Below are positions 51,187 through 59,127 of a stretch of 64,000 bases of DNA, in pieces (the stretch's first letter is position 1; each line of letters opens with the position of its first letter). Source of the stretch: Pseudonocardia sp. DSM 110487 (lineage in GTDB: Bacteria; Actinomycetota; Actinomycetes; Mycobacteriales; Pseudonocardiaceae); assembly GCF_019468565.1 (NCBI RefSeq), contig NZ_CP080521.1, positions 3,658,001-3,722,000 on the forward strand. The letters run 5' to 3'. The position numbers and the translations under genes were made by a program. The notes beneath the pieces were generated by a model. That model was not told the origin of the DNA. It made no database searches and saw only the letters and a list, made by a program, of their open reading frames with translations.

Positions 51187-52674
51187 ATGTCCCCGACCAA
51201 CACGAAAGAGAATCGTAAGATCTTACGTAGACTGATCCTCGCGACGGCCGCAGTTGTTGTATGCAGCCTCCCTACGGGGAGCGCTGCCGCGGCCGCCGCC
51301 GAGCTGCCGGTCGCCGCCCAGAGCTACGGGTCGCGATCCGGCGATGAGCCACCGGATCGCAGCTCGCGAGGCAATCGTGGGCAGAGCTCCGACGGGCAGG
51401 CCGGCAACGAGCGGGCCGGTGACGAGCGGGCCGGTGACGAGCGGGCCGGTGACGACCAGGCCGGCGGCGAGCGGGCCGGTGACGACCAGGCCGGCGGCGA
51501 GCGGGCCGGCGGCGAGCGGGCCGGCGGCGAGCGGGCCGGCGGCGAGCAGGCCGGCGGCGAGCAGGCCGGTGACGAGCAGGCCGGCGATGAACAGGCCGAC
51601 AACGAGCAGGCCCGTGACGAGCAGGCCGGCGATGAACAGGCCGACAACGAGCAGGCCGACAACGAGCAGGCCGACAACGAGCAGGCCGACAACGAGCAGG
51701 CCGACAACGAGCAGGCCGACAACGAGCAGGCCGACAACGGCAATGAGGCCGCCGGCCCGGTGGCCGAGGACTTCGTCGACATCACCACCGTCGAGTCCAA
51801 CGCAGCGGAGAACGGGAACGGGCTGGCCGCGAACGGGGACAGCGGTTCGACGGGCATCTTCACCACGTCCTGCGGTACGAACGCCAACAACCTGTTCAAC
51901 ACCGACAACCTGATCGTGGCGCCCGGTGTCGAGAACGGTGCCCACCACACCCACGACTACGTGGGCAACCAGGGCAACGACGCCTTCGCAAGCAACGACG
52001 ACCTGGCAGGCGCCGATACCTCCTGCCAGAACCAGGGAGACAAGTCGACCTACTACTGGCCGGTGCTGCGCCAGCAGGACGGCACCGACGAGTTCGACGC
52101 CGACCAGGCGGGCGGTGGCGCGGAAGGCAACGTCGGCACGATCCTCGAAGCCACCGAGGCCGAGATCAGGTTCGTCGGCAACAAGCAGAGCGACGTCGTC
52201 GCGATGCCGAAGTTCCTGCGCATCATCACAGGCGACGCCAAGGCCTTCACGAACGGCGACGCGAATGCCAACGCCTCGTGGAGCTGCACCGGCTTCGAGG
52301 ACACGCAGCTGACGGACAAGTACCCGATCTGTCCGGAGGGCAGCCAGGTCGTACGGACGTCCAACTTCCAGAGCTGCTGGGACGGTGAGAACATCGACAG
52401 TGCCAACCACCGTGACCACGTGGACTTCGTCCAGGAGGACGGCGACTGCGCCGACGGTTTCCAGGCGATCCCCCAGCTGCAGATTCGACTGGTCTACGAC
52501 GCCCAGCCGCCGACCATCGAGAACGGACAGGTGCAGAACCCGTTCGCGGTGGACGGCTTCCCCGAGGAGCTGCACAAGCCGATCACTGACCACAACGACT
52601 TCATCAACGTCTTCGACGAGGAACTCATGAACCAGGTGGTCGGCTGCATCAACAGTGGCCGGCAGTGCCGATGA
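51187..52674 (+). CDS. Secreted DUF1996 protein with pentapeptide-repeat stalk
   Basis: 495 residues. A signal peptide (RLILATAAVVVCSLPTGSAAAA) is followed by a charged low-complexity stalk (about 70-184) of five-residue units. A C-terminal DUF1996 domain (about 215-490) shows THDYVGN, YYWPVLRQQDG, DVVAMPKFLRIITGDAKAF, SWSCTG, YPICPEG, SCWDGENIDSANHRDHVDF and a final CINSGRQC. Several cysteines suggest disulfides outside the cell. DUF1996 proteins are secreted proteins of fungi and actinomycetes without a settled function. The ATG has CGGAGAA upstream. The stalk may lift the domain through the cell wall. Confidence 0.85.
   Translation: MSPTNTKENRKILRRLILATAAVVVCSLPTGSAAAAAAELPVAAQSYGSRSGDEPPDRSSRGNRGQSSDGQAGNERAGDERAGDERAGDDQAGGERAGDDQAGGERAGGERAGGERAGGEQAGGEQAGDEQAGDEQADNEQARDEQAGDEQADNEQADNEQADNEQADNEQADNEQADNEQADNGNEAAGPVAEDFVDITTVESNAAENGNGLAANGDSGSTGIFTTSCGTNANNLFNTDNLIVAPGVENGAHHTHDYVGNQGNDAFASNDDLAGADTSCQNQGDKSTYYWPVLRQQDGTDEFDADQAGGGAEGNVGTILEATEAEIRFVGNKQSDVVAMPKFLRIITGDAKAFTNGDANANASWSCTGFEDTQLTDKYPICPEGSQVVRTSNFQSCWDGENIDSANHRDHVDFVQEDGDCADGFQAIPQLQIRLVYDAQPPTIENGQVQNPFAVDGFPEELHKPITDHNDFINVFDEELMNQVVGCINSGRQCR
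51214..51227. promoter_or_regulatory. 14-bp palindrome in the first codons of the DUF1996 gene
   Basis: CGTAAGATCTTACG, perfect over 14 bases, spans codons 10-14. Its left arm continues as ATCGTAA, the complement of the TTACGAT boxes 280 bases upstream. It could be an intragenic operator or an mRNA hairpin affecting translation. Confidence 0.35.
51406..51735 (+). repeat. Tandem 15-bp repeat, 22 units
   Basis: 330 bases made of 22 in-frame 15-mers coding for (N/D/G)-(E/D)-(R/Q)-A-(G/D). Early units are mostly NERAG/DERAG/GERAG. The last six are identical at DNA level (AACGAGCAGGCCGAC), showing recent expansion by slippage or unequal exchange. Unit number is likely to vary between strains. Confidence 0.95.
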
Positions 52675-52706
52675 CGCTGAGCGGGCGAAACGGGTGACAA
52701 TGTGAG

Positions 52707-52740
52707 GGATGCCGGTGGCGGAATCCTGCCATCGGCATCC
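52707..52740 (+). terminator. Hairpin after the DUF1996 gene
   Basis: GGATGCCGGTGGC and GCCATCGGCATCC form a 13-bp stem with one mismatch and an 8-base loop, 33 bases after the stop codon. No U-run. Probably an intrinsic-like terminator of the high-GC type separating the DUF1996 gene from the lipoprotein gene. Confidence 0.6.
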
Positions 52741-52787
52741 TTCGGCACCGGCGATTTCGTTTCACGGAAAAGGGACCGGAGGAAGAG

Positions 52788-53225
52788 ATGAGGTTGGCAC
52801 AACTGAGGCTGACTGCGGCCGGTGTCATGGCGGTACTGGCGCTGTCGGGCTGCGGGTCCGACGGTGACGAGGCCATACCGGAGACGGCGACCGGCAGCCT
52901 GGAGCAGCTGGCATCCGAGGTGGACTGCCCACCGGACATCCAGACGGACGAGGCCGACATCCGCCAGGCGATCTGCCAGACCGGTGACGGCAGGTTCATC
53001 CTCGTCACCTTCGCCACCGACCAGGGCCAGCGCGAGTGGCTCAACGCGGCCCAGGACTACGGCGGTCACTACCTCGTGGGTGCGAAGTGGGTCGCCGTGG
53101 GCGAGACGAAGGTGGTCACGGCGCTGCGCGGCCGGCTCGGTGGGGCCATCGAGGAGGGCCTTTCGCACCACTCCGGGAGCACCGGTGGTGGGGGAGCGGA
53201 GACACACCCCGGCCATGACGGCTGA
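52788..53225 (+). CDS. Small lipoprotein of unknown function
   Basis: 145 residues. Signal peptide with lipobox ALSGC (about residue 22) predicts a membrane-anchored lipoprotein. The mature domain (LEQLASEVDCPPDIQTDEADIRQAICQTGDGRFILVTFATDQGQREWLNAAQDYGG...VVTAL) has two cysteines and an alpha/beta look; I do not recognise a named family. A glycine- and histidine-rich tail follows. GGAGGAAGAG precedes the ATG. It follows the DUF1996 gene on the same strand and may be functionally linked to that surface protein. Confidence 0.75.
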   Translation: MRLAQLRLTAAGVMAVLALSGCGSDGDEAIPETATGSLEQLASEVDCPPDIQTDEADIRQAICQTGDGRFILVTFATDQGQREWLNAAQDYGGHYLVGAKWVAVGETKVVTALRGRLGGAIEEGLSHHSGSTGGGGAETHPGHDG

Positions 53226-53554
53226 TCAGCAGATGCCGTGCCAGGTCTGCGGAAAGTGAATGAGTGAGCGACTTCCGCGGCAAGCCTGATGGCGTTGAAG
53301 GTTACGATCAGGTTGATCTCCACGACGCGGGCGAACCGGTCGAGTCCGCTCGGCGACGAGGCAGGTCGACCAGGACGATCTTCAGGCCGCGGCGGCCAGC
53401 AGCCTCTCGGCCGTGGCGAGTCGCCAGCTGCTCGATCTCGGGGGCGAAGGTCAGGTCGATGGCCACTGTCTGACCCTGTCTGCTCGGGCCGCGGCGTTGG
53501 TCATGCGTAGTAACCAGTGGTGCCCGCTCGGTCGGTGCTCACCCCACCAGCCGT

Positions 53555-53933
53555 TCCATGCCCGGCTGAGGGTGGACGGCCGGCTGTACGGGCTGGCCAC
53601 CCACCAGCTCAACATCGCTAATGGCAGCTTCCACGCCGGTCGCGCGATCGCCGCCGACGCCGGCATCGACGACCGCTTCGCTCGTGATCTACCGGGTTCG
53701 GCGACGCCAACCGGCTGTGTCTCACCGCCGCCACCGTGCGCCAGGCTGTCCTCGGTCCGTACCGGCCGCTGGTCCGCACCCCGTTCCTGACCACCGACAA
53801 GCTGTGGCTGGAGACCGATCCGCCCCTCGACCTCGACATCGACGGCGAAATCCGCGGACGCACGCCCGTGCAGATCACGCCGGAGCCCAACGCCCTGCGC
53901 GTCATGGTCAGCTCTTCCTTCAGGGACACGTGA
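53555..53933 (+). pseudogene. Diacylglycerol kinase (YegS/BmrU type) C-terminal remnant
   Basis: The first frame reads HARLRVDGRLYGLATHQLNIANGSFHAGRAIAADAGIDDR. After a frameshift near 53690, the frame ending at 53933 reads ATVRQAVLGPYRPLVR...LDLDIDGEIRGRTPVQITPEPNALRVMVSS. Both parts match the C-terminal half of the lipid kinase family, including the terminal IDGE-TP-ALRV segment. The N-terminal catalytic GGDGT part is absent. The 330 bases between the lipoprotein and this piece show no gene. Confidence 0.65.
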
Positions 53934-53936
53934 CCC

Positions 53937-54281
53937 TTAGCTGCGCACAGGTGGGAGCGCGGCCTGCAGGGTGGCGACGCGGTCGCGGAGGGCGTCGCAG
54001 ACCACCTCGCAGAGGGTGAACACTGTGGGGTCGTTGATCGCGTAGAGCGCGCTGTTCCCGGCTTTGGTGCGCTCCACCAGGCCTTCGCCGGCGAGGACGC
54101 CGAGGTGTTTGGACGTGTTCTGCTGGCCCATGCCCAGCCGCGCGGCGAGCTCACCGACGCTGGCGGGTCCGCTGGTGCGCAGCGCGTCGAGCAGTCTGAT
54201 CCTGGCCGGTTCGGACAGCACGCGGAACCGTTGGGCGACCAGGGTGACGACGGGCTCGGGCAGCGGAGTGACTCGGTCCAC
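53937..54281 (-). CDS. ArsR-family regulator, probable sulfide/persulfide sensor
   Basis: 114 residues. A winged helix with RFRVLSEPARIRLLDALRTSGPASVGELAARLGMGQQNTSKHLGVLAGEGLVERTKAGNSALYAI. Two cysteines, Cys91 and Cys95 (TLCEVVCDAL), lie in the C-terminal helix. This differs from the two-Cys layout of BigR/SqrR but offers a possible thiol switch. It is divergent from the persulfide dioxygenase/rhodanese genes with a clear dyad between them, so repression relieved by reactive sulfur is likely. A GTG start at 54281; AGAGGA lies unusually close to it. Confidence 0.82.
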   Translation of the reverse strand: MDRVTPLPEPVVTLVAQRFRVLSEPARIRLLDALRTSGPASVGELAARLGMGQQNTSKHLGVLAGEGLVERTKAGNSALYAINDPTVFTLCEVVCDALRDRVATLQAALPPVRS

Positions 54282-54290
54282 TCCTCTATC

Positions 54291-54326
54291 GTATCTACAA
54301 CTGTGTAGTGGTATAGATGTAGATAC
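54291..54326. promoter_or_regulatory. Operator dyad between ArsR and persulfide dioxygenase genes
   Basis: GTATCTACA (54291-54299) and TGTAGATAC (54318-54326) form a 9-bp perfect inverted repeat with an 18-base spacer. A further TGTAG inside the spacer pairs with the first CTACA as a short dyad (CTACA-ACTG-TGTAG). AT-rich and centred between the two start codons; very likely the ArsR binding region overlapping both promoters. Confidence 0.7.
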
Positions 54327-54343
54327 TTGAGGAAGGGGACGTG

Positions 54344-55738
54344 ATGATCCACGTCGAGACGATCGAGACGACCAGCCTGGGAGACCGCAGCTACCTGGCC
54401 CACGACGGGCGGGCCGCGATCGTGGTGGACCCGCAGCGCGACATCGACCGGGTCCTGGCCCTGGCGGGTCGGCTCGGGGTGCGGATCACGCACGTGGCCG
54501 AGACCCACCTGCACAACGACTACGTCTCCGGCGGCCTGGCGCTGGCCCGGTTGACCGGCGCGCGGTATCTGGTCGTGGCGGCCGACACCGTGGGCTTCGA
54601 GCGGGTGCCGGTCGCCGACGGTGCCGAGGTTCGGGTGTCGGAGTCGATGCGGCTGCGGGTGGCGGCCACGCCGGGGCACACCTTCCACCACCTCTCCTAC
54701 CTGCTGGACGGCCCCGACGGCCCGGTGGGTGTCTTCACCGGTGGATCACTGCTGTTCGGTACCACCGGGCGCACCGACCTGCTGGGCGCCCAGCACGCGC
54801 ACAGCCTGGCCGAACACCAGCACGCCTCGGTGCAGCGACTGGCCGACCTGCTGCCCGACGGCGCACGGGTGTGGCCCACCCACGGCTTCGGCAGCTTCTG
54901 TGCGGCCACCCAGTCCGACGCACCGAGCTCGACGGTCGGGCGCGAGCGGGAGGTCAACCCGGCCCTGCGCCTGGCGGCCGACGACTTCGTCACCCAGACC
55001 CTCGCCGGGCTGGACGCCTATCCGGCCTACTACCAGCGCATGGGCGCGGCCAACAGCGGCGGCGCCGACCTGATCGACCTGACCCCGGCCCGCCGGGCCG
55101 ATCCCGCCGAGCTGGCCGCGCGGATCACCGCCGGCGAGTGGGTGGTCGATCTGCGCTCCCGCAAGGCGTTCGCCTACCGGCACCTGACCGGCACCGTGAG
55201 CCTCGGCCTGGACGGGCCGATGGCGACCTGGCTGGGCTGGATGGCCCCGGTGGACGCCCCGATCACGCTGCTCGGGGACAGCGAGCAGCAGGTCGCCGCC
55301 GCCCAACGCGAACTCGCCCGCATCGGCATCGACCGGCCAACGGCCGCGGCGACCGGCACCCCCGAGCAGTGGGTAGGCGACGACCGCCGCCTCGGCACGC
55401 TGACCACGGCCACGTTCACCGACCTCGGCGCCGCTCGCGCCGGCCGTCCGCCCCACGGCCTACCCGCCCCCGAGGTGGTGCTCGACGTGCGCATGAGCAA
55501 CGAATGGCACCGCGGCCACGTCGACGGTGCGGTGCACATCCCGCTGCCCGAACTGCCGGACCGCCTCGACGACGTACCGGCCGGGGTGGTGTGGGTGCAC
55601 TGCGGCTCGGGCTACCGCGCCGCCGCCGCGACCAGCCTGCTGCAGCGCGCCGGCCATCAGGTCGTGCACATCGACGACGCCTACGCCACGGCCGCCGACG
55701 CCGGCCTGACCATCGTTCCGGCCCAGGAGAACGCGTGA
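54344..55738 (+). CDS. Persulfide dioxygenase-like MBL-fold/rhodanese fusion
   Basis: 464 residues. The N-terminal metallo-beta-lactamase domain has HLHNDYVSGG (His55, His57, Asp59), PGHTFHH and WPTHGFGSFC, as in ETHE1/CstB persulfide dioxygenases. The usual TGD segment reads TGGSLLFG, losing the common Asp. Two rhodanese domains follow: the first lacks a cysteine at its loop (LLGDSEQ), the second has the active loop HCGSGYRA. The enzyme would oxidise glutathione- or protein-bound persulfide to sulfite or thiosulfate. The ATG at 54344 has GGAAGGGG at good spacing; a GTG lies directly before it. First gene of the ArsR-controlled operon. Confidence 0.83.
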   Translation: MIHVETIETTSLGDRSYLAHDGRAAIVVDPQRDIDRVLALAGRLGVRITHVAETHLHNDYVSGGLALARLTGARYLVVAADTVGFERVPVADGAEVRVSESMRLRVAATPGHTFHHLSYLLDGPDGPVGVFTGGSLLFGTTGRTDLLGAQHAHSLAEHQHASVQRLADLLPDGARVWPTHGFGSFCAATQSDAPSSTVGREREVNPALRLAADDFVTQTLAGLDAYPAYYQRMGAANSGGADLIDLTPARRADPAELAARITAGEWVVDLRSRKAFAYRHLTGTVSLGLDGPMATWLGWMAPVDAPITLLGDSEQQVAAAQRELARIGIDRPTAAATGTPEQWVGDDRRLGTLTTATFTDLGAARAGRPPHGLPAPEVVLDVRMSNEWHRGHVDGAVHIPLPELPDRLDDVPAGVVWVHCGSGYRAAAATSLLQRAGHQVVHIDDAYATAADAGLTIVPAQENA

Positions 55739-56460
55739 GCGACACCGGTGAACGGGCCGCCCTGGATGCGGCCACGCTGCAGCCACTGCTCACGGCGGGA
55801 CGCGGTCCGCAGATCATCGACGTGCGCACCCCCGGCGAGTTCGAGACCGCGCACATCCCTGGCTCCGTCAACGTGCCCCTCGACGTGCTGCGCGAGCACC
55901 GCGACGAGCTCGTGCAGCACCTCGACGAGCAGGCCGTCCTCGTCTGCCGCTCAGGGCAACGGGCCGCCACAGCCCGCCAGGCCCTGACTACCGCCGGGCT
56001 GCCCAACGCCCGGATCTTGCAGGGCGGCCTCGCTGAATGGCAGTCCGCCGGCGCCCCGGTGCGCACCGGCCGGACCCGGTGGGACCTCGAACGGCAGGTC
56101 CGGCTCGTCGCCGGCTCCATCGTGCTCGTCGCCGCACTGACGAGCGCGGCGTTCGAGCCAGCGAAGTGGATAGCCGCGTTCGTCGGCGCCGGCCTGACCG
56201 TCGCCGCCCTGACCAATACGTGCACCATGGGCATGCTGCTGGCCAAACTGCCGTACAACCGCGGTCCGCGCACCGACCTCGACGCCATCGTCGCGGCCCT
56301 GGCCGACTCGCGGGTCGGCCCATCCTCTCGACCAGTTCGAGGCTGGGCCCGCAGCCGGCGGGCTCCGTCCGTGATGTACGGCGGGCGAGGACTTTGGCAT
56401 ACCTCGCGAACTTGTCGTCGCCATCAGCACGTGGGACAACGACATTCAGAATGTCTATAA
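55735..56460 (+). CDS. Rhodanese-DUF2892 membrane sulfurtransferase with altered C-terminus
   Basis: 241 residues. The rhodanese domain (about 10-110) has the active loop VCRSGQRA with Cys71. After it come two membrane helices of the YgaP/DUF2892 type (LVAGSIVLVAALTSAAF and AAFVGAGLTVAALTNTCTMGMLLAKLPYN). Relatives end shortly after LPYNR. Here about 55 unrelated, arginine-rich residues follow to a TAA at 56460, suggesting loss of the native stop by a junction near 56315. The GTG overlaps the dioxygenase stop. It would accept persulfide sulfur at the membrane and work with the dioxygenase. Confidence 0.8.
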   Translation: MSDTGERAALDAATLQPLLTAGRGPQIIDVRTPGEFETAHIPGSVNVPLDVLREHRDELVQHLDEQAVLVCRSGQRAATARQALTTAGLPNARILQGGLAEWQSAGAPVRTGRTRWDLERQVRLVAGSIVLVAALTSAAFEPAKWIAAFVGAGLTVAALTNTCTMGMLLAKLPYNRGPRTDLDAIVAALADSRVGPSSRPVRGWARSRRAPSVMYGGRGLWHTSRTCRRHQHVGQRHSECL

Positions 56461-56614
56461 CCCGGACGACCCGGCCGGCTCTGGGTTCTCGGACGATGTG
56501 GCCACTGTGGCATGGCACGAGCGCGGCGAGCGGCTAGCTGAGCGGCTCGCCGCCTCGCTGGGGGTGCGCACCGAATTCCACACTGCACGGGGTGGCCGCG
56601 TTTTCGGCGGATGA
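56375..56614 (+). pseudogene. 5'-truncated hypothetical gene fragment
   Basis: A frame open from 56375 reads EDFGIPRELVVAISTWDNDIQNVYNPDDPAGSG and continues to AERLAASLGVRTEFHTARGG before a TGA at 56612-56614. Composition is protein-like, but there is no start codon with a ribosome-binding site, and the preceding gene runs through its beginning in another frame. It is probably the 3' end of a gene cut at the junction that altered the rhodanese tail. Family not recognised. Confidence 0.4.
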
Positions 56615-56775
56615 GCGTGGTATCAGCGCGGCGGGTCCTGCAGCGCGTTGTTCGTGAAGTCCGAGCTGACGTCGGTGTAAAGCGGGGCCGTGCGGCCTCA
56701 GGACTGCACGAAGATCCGGGTTTCGCGCCATCGTCGATCGGCGTCTGTACTGTGTTCCTGGGAGGGGCGACTTGC

Positions 56776-57153
56776 ATGGACATCTCCAAGATTGCGGAGC
56801 GCCTGCGCAGGCGAGCCGCCGAGCTGGAGCAGCGGCCACCGCTGGAGACGTTGCGGGATTTCGTTCGCGGCCACGTAGATGACGCTGAGTCCCTCGACGA
56901 GATCCGAACCGACCTCCGACGGCTCGCCGCCGTGAATACTCGGAGCTTGAAGCGTGCCTTGCGTGCGTTCGACGCGATCCTCGCCGAGCCGCAGTCACCC
57001 GGGCTGCTGTCTTGGTTGGTGGCGTGGGATGCCAACTGGGTGTTGGATGATGAAACGTCGGATGAGGCGGCCGCCGCGTTTCTGCGGCAGTTGGCGGACA
57101 TTCTGCGGGAGGTCCTCGCGGAGGCGGAGCGGCGGGCGAGTTCAGAGGCATAG
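56776..57153 (+). CDS. Hypothetical helical protein
   Basis: 125 residues, mostly charged and helical: MDISKIAERLRRRAAELEQRPPLETLRDFVRGHVDDAESLDEIRTDLRRLAA, then LLSWLVAWDANWVLDDETSDEAAAAFLRQLADILREVLAEAE. No signal peptide or membrane helix. I do not recognise the family. The ATG at 56776 has GGAGGGG upstream at good spacing, and the frame is cleanly closed, so it is probably a real gene in an otherwise decayed area. Confidence 0.55.
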   Translation: MDISKIAERLRRRAAELEQRPPLETLRDFVRGHVDDAESLDEIRTDLRRLAAVNTRSLKRALRAFDAILAEPQSPGLLSWLVAWDANWVLDDETSDEAAAAFLRQLADILREVLAEAERRASSEA

Positions 57154-57227
57154 CCAAGCCGGTCTGACTGATGTGGGGCGGGTGGAGCGAGTCGACCTGG
57201 CCCCTGCCGCGCGGAGGACCCTGGACG

Positions 57228-57530
57228 CTGATGGGTGAGCTTGGCCGTGTTCCTCACGGGAATTTGTGGGTCGCGTGTAGCCGGTGTGGGCGGCGTTGGC
57301 GTGTTCGGCCCTTTTCGCTGCGGTCACGACGTTGCCGAGCAGGTCGGCGATCACGGGGATGCGGGAGTTCGGCGGCGAGTTGGAGCAGAGCGGCGTTGCG
57401 GTCGGCGCGTGGGTCGATGCCGAGCGCGGCAAGTCGGTGGCGGAGGCTGGCCGGCGCAAGTGGCCGTTTGGCCGTCAGCCGCTTGATGTGGTCGCGGTCT
57501 AGATCGGGAAGTGCCGCAGCTCGGGCGAGG
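57228..57530 (-). pseudogene. Integrase (tyrosine recombinase) C-terminal remnant
   Basis: The minus strand reads DRDHIKRLTAKRPLAPASLRHRLAALGIDPRADRNAALLQLAAELP, then in a shifted frame VIADLLGNVVTAAKRAEHANAAHTGY. This matches the C-terminal tail of a common actinomycete integrase group (ARNAAL...LPAPVLADLLGxxxxTAxxW). The catalytic core is missing. It is the second recombinase relic in the window. Confidence 0.55.
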
Positions 57531-57918
57531 TGAGAGGTGGCTCGTTGCTGAGACCGTTTTCGTCCAGCGCGTTGAAGATGTGTAGGCCAGACTGGGCGGT
57601 CTGCAACCAGATCCCGCTGGTGAGCCAGACGGAGTGGATGTCGGTCGGCTGGTCCACCCTCCGTGTCGTGAAGAGGTGTTCGGTCACGTCGATCTGGACA
57701 GCGGCGTGGCCGATGATGTCGCTCAGGGCAGGGTGGGCCTGAGATCGCCATTCCAGTGGCCATGTGACACAGGCGTGTGGGGTGACGGTGTTCACCGGCC
57801 GTGGGTTGAGCAGGGTGACGTCGACGTTGTCGCGCTTGCGCAACCGGTTCGCCGCGAGCGTGCCCGCGTAACCGCCGCCAACGACGACGACCCGGTGAGT
57901 GGTGGCCTGTGCAGGCAC
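57499..57918 (-). pseudogene. NDH-2-like FAD oxidoreductase, N-terminal fragment
   Basis: The frame from GTG 57918 reads THRVVVVGGGYAGTLAANRLRKRDNVDVTLLNPRPVN, the FAD-binding beta-alpha-beta unit of type II NADH dehydrogenase-like flavoproteins. After about 40 residues similarity ends and an unrelated 95-residue tail runs to a stop at 57499. The remaining 350 residues of the enzyme are absent. The tail (SDIIGHAAVQIDVTEHLF...) may belong to another broken gene. Confidence 0.6.
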
Positions 57919-58080
57919 GGTGGGTTCCCCTCTCGATCTCGACGACGAGCCACCGATCAACCCGCAACTGCTTTGCTTCGCAGGTGGTGCCTCACCTCTT
58001 CGACTACGCACGACCTCGGAATGTGAGGCGAGGCGCCTCATACGAGCGGCGAGTCGATGACAGAGCAGCCCACGACGACC

Positions 58081-58584
58081 TCAGCGGGTGATCTCGGCGC
58101 GCATCCGCTCGTTCGGGGTGGCGATGTCCCAGAAGCGCACGACCCCCCGCGCGTTGCTGTAGGCGCCGGTACCGCCGGTGATGGCCATGTCCAGCGGGCT
58201 CGCACCTTTCCGCCAGACGGACTGTATCGTCACGGAGCCGTCCTCGAACTCCATCGTGATCACGCACTGCGTATCGACCTGGTCGCCCTCGACGTGGATG
58301 ACCTGGCACGAGCCGCCCCCGTGCACACTGCGGCCGTCCTTGACGCCGTTCCCGGAGTAGACGTCCATGTCGCCGACGCTCACTCCCGGCGTGCCGAGAT
58401 CGAGCACCGCCCACTGATCGGTCACGACCGCGAACTCGATGACTTCGACCTGGCCTCCGGTTTCGGCGTCCGTCTGGCCGGTGGCCGTGCCGCAGCTGCC
58501 GATCACGGTCGTGAGGAGCAACGCGGCGACGGTCCTCGTGAGCGCCGCCGTGGATCGGGTGTTGCTGACATCTCGCTCGGACAT
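58081..58584 (-). CDS. Allene-oxide-cyclase/dirigent-like barrel lipoprotein
   Basis: 167 residues. Signal peptide with a lipobox-like VIGSC at residue 31. The mature part matches the AOC-like/dirigent eight-stranded barrel found in actinomycetes: SVGDMDVYSGNGVKD, GGSCQVIHVEGDQVDTQCVITMEFEDGSVTIQSV, and the diagnostic MAITGGTGAYSNARGVVRF. Such proteins may cyclise or steer coupling of small molecules, but bacterial members have few assigned roles. The ATG at 58584 fits the signal peptide; no strong ribosome-binding site is visible. It stands alone among broken genes. Confidence 0.72.
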   Translation of the reverse strand: MSERDVSNTRSTAALTRTVAALLLTTVIGSCGTATGQTDAETGGQVEVIEFAVVTDQWAVLDLGTPGVSVGDMDVYSGNGVKDGRSVHGGGSCQVIHVEGDQVDTQCVITMEFEDGSVTIQSVWRKGASPLDMAITGGTGAYSNARGVVRFWDIATPNERMRAEITR

Positions 58585-58784
58585 GCCAGTTCGACAGCGG
58601 TGGCCGTTGCGATGTGATGCGACGTGACGCGTTTCACGCGGTCCGCGTCTGCCGATGGTGGCGGCGATCCGGTTGACCTCGGCCAGCCGGGTGTCCGGTA
58701 CGGCGTGCTGCGTAGCCACTGAAGCTGGCGGCCGACCCCCGGGCCCCGCGTATCGCCAGGCGGCTGCCGCGGATCGACCGGGCC

Positions 58785-59052
58785 TCAGTAGCAGCGGATC
58801 TCGTAGACCGCCGCGGACGGGTAGCCGTTGGTGGACTGGACGACGAGGCGCAGCGCCGGGGCCGTGACCGGTTCGGGCAGCCCGTGCACTCGCCGCGGGA
58901 CCCGTTGCCGCGCACGGTGATCACGTCGTGCCAGTACTGGCCACCCGTGCCTGCACGCTGTAGCCGCGGGTGGTCTGCCGGTCCGGCCACAGCGGCGGTG
59001 TCCGGTCGTACTCACGCAGGAGATGCTCGGGTTCGTCGTGCGGGCGGGCTGC
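58785..59052 (-). pseudogene. F5/8-type (discoidin) domain protein, C-terminal remnant
   Basis: Three minus-strand frames give one continuous sequence: EHLLREYDRTPPLWPDRQTTRGYSVQARV, then QYWHDVITVRGNGSR, then VHGLPEPVTAPALRLVVQSTNGYPSAAVYEIRCY ending at the TGA at 58785. This is the end of a carbohydrate-binding discoidin domain. Frameshifts fall near 58940 and 58890. The rest of the gene is lost; the 150 bases toward the AOC-like gene hold nothing recognisable. Confidence 0.6.
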
Positions 59053-59127
59053 CACGTCGGAACTCGATGACTATTGTCCCCCCATTCTGGGATCATTCGG
59101 ATGTTGACTCTGTCGACCGGGTCAGCG

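Noticed and set aside
51406..51735. Repeat array considered as CRISPR
   Set aside because: Units are 15 bp, adjacent without spacers and in frame within a secreted protein gene.
51223..52593. 456-residue minus-strand open frame rich in GLLVVG repeats opposite the DUF1996 gene
   Set aside because: It is the antisense reading of the 15-bp repeat and a coding gene in compatible frame; no start signal or family match.
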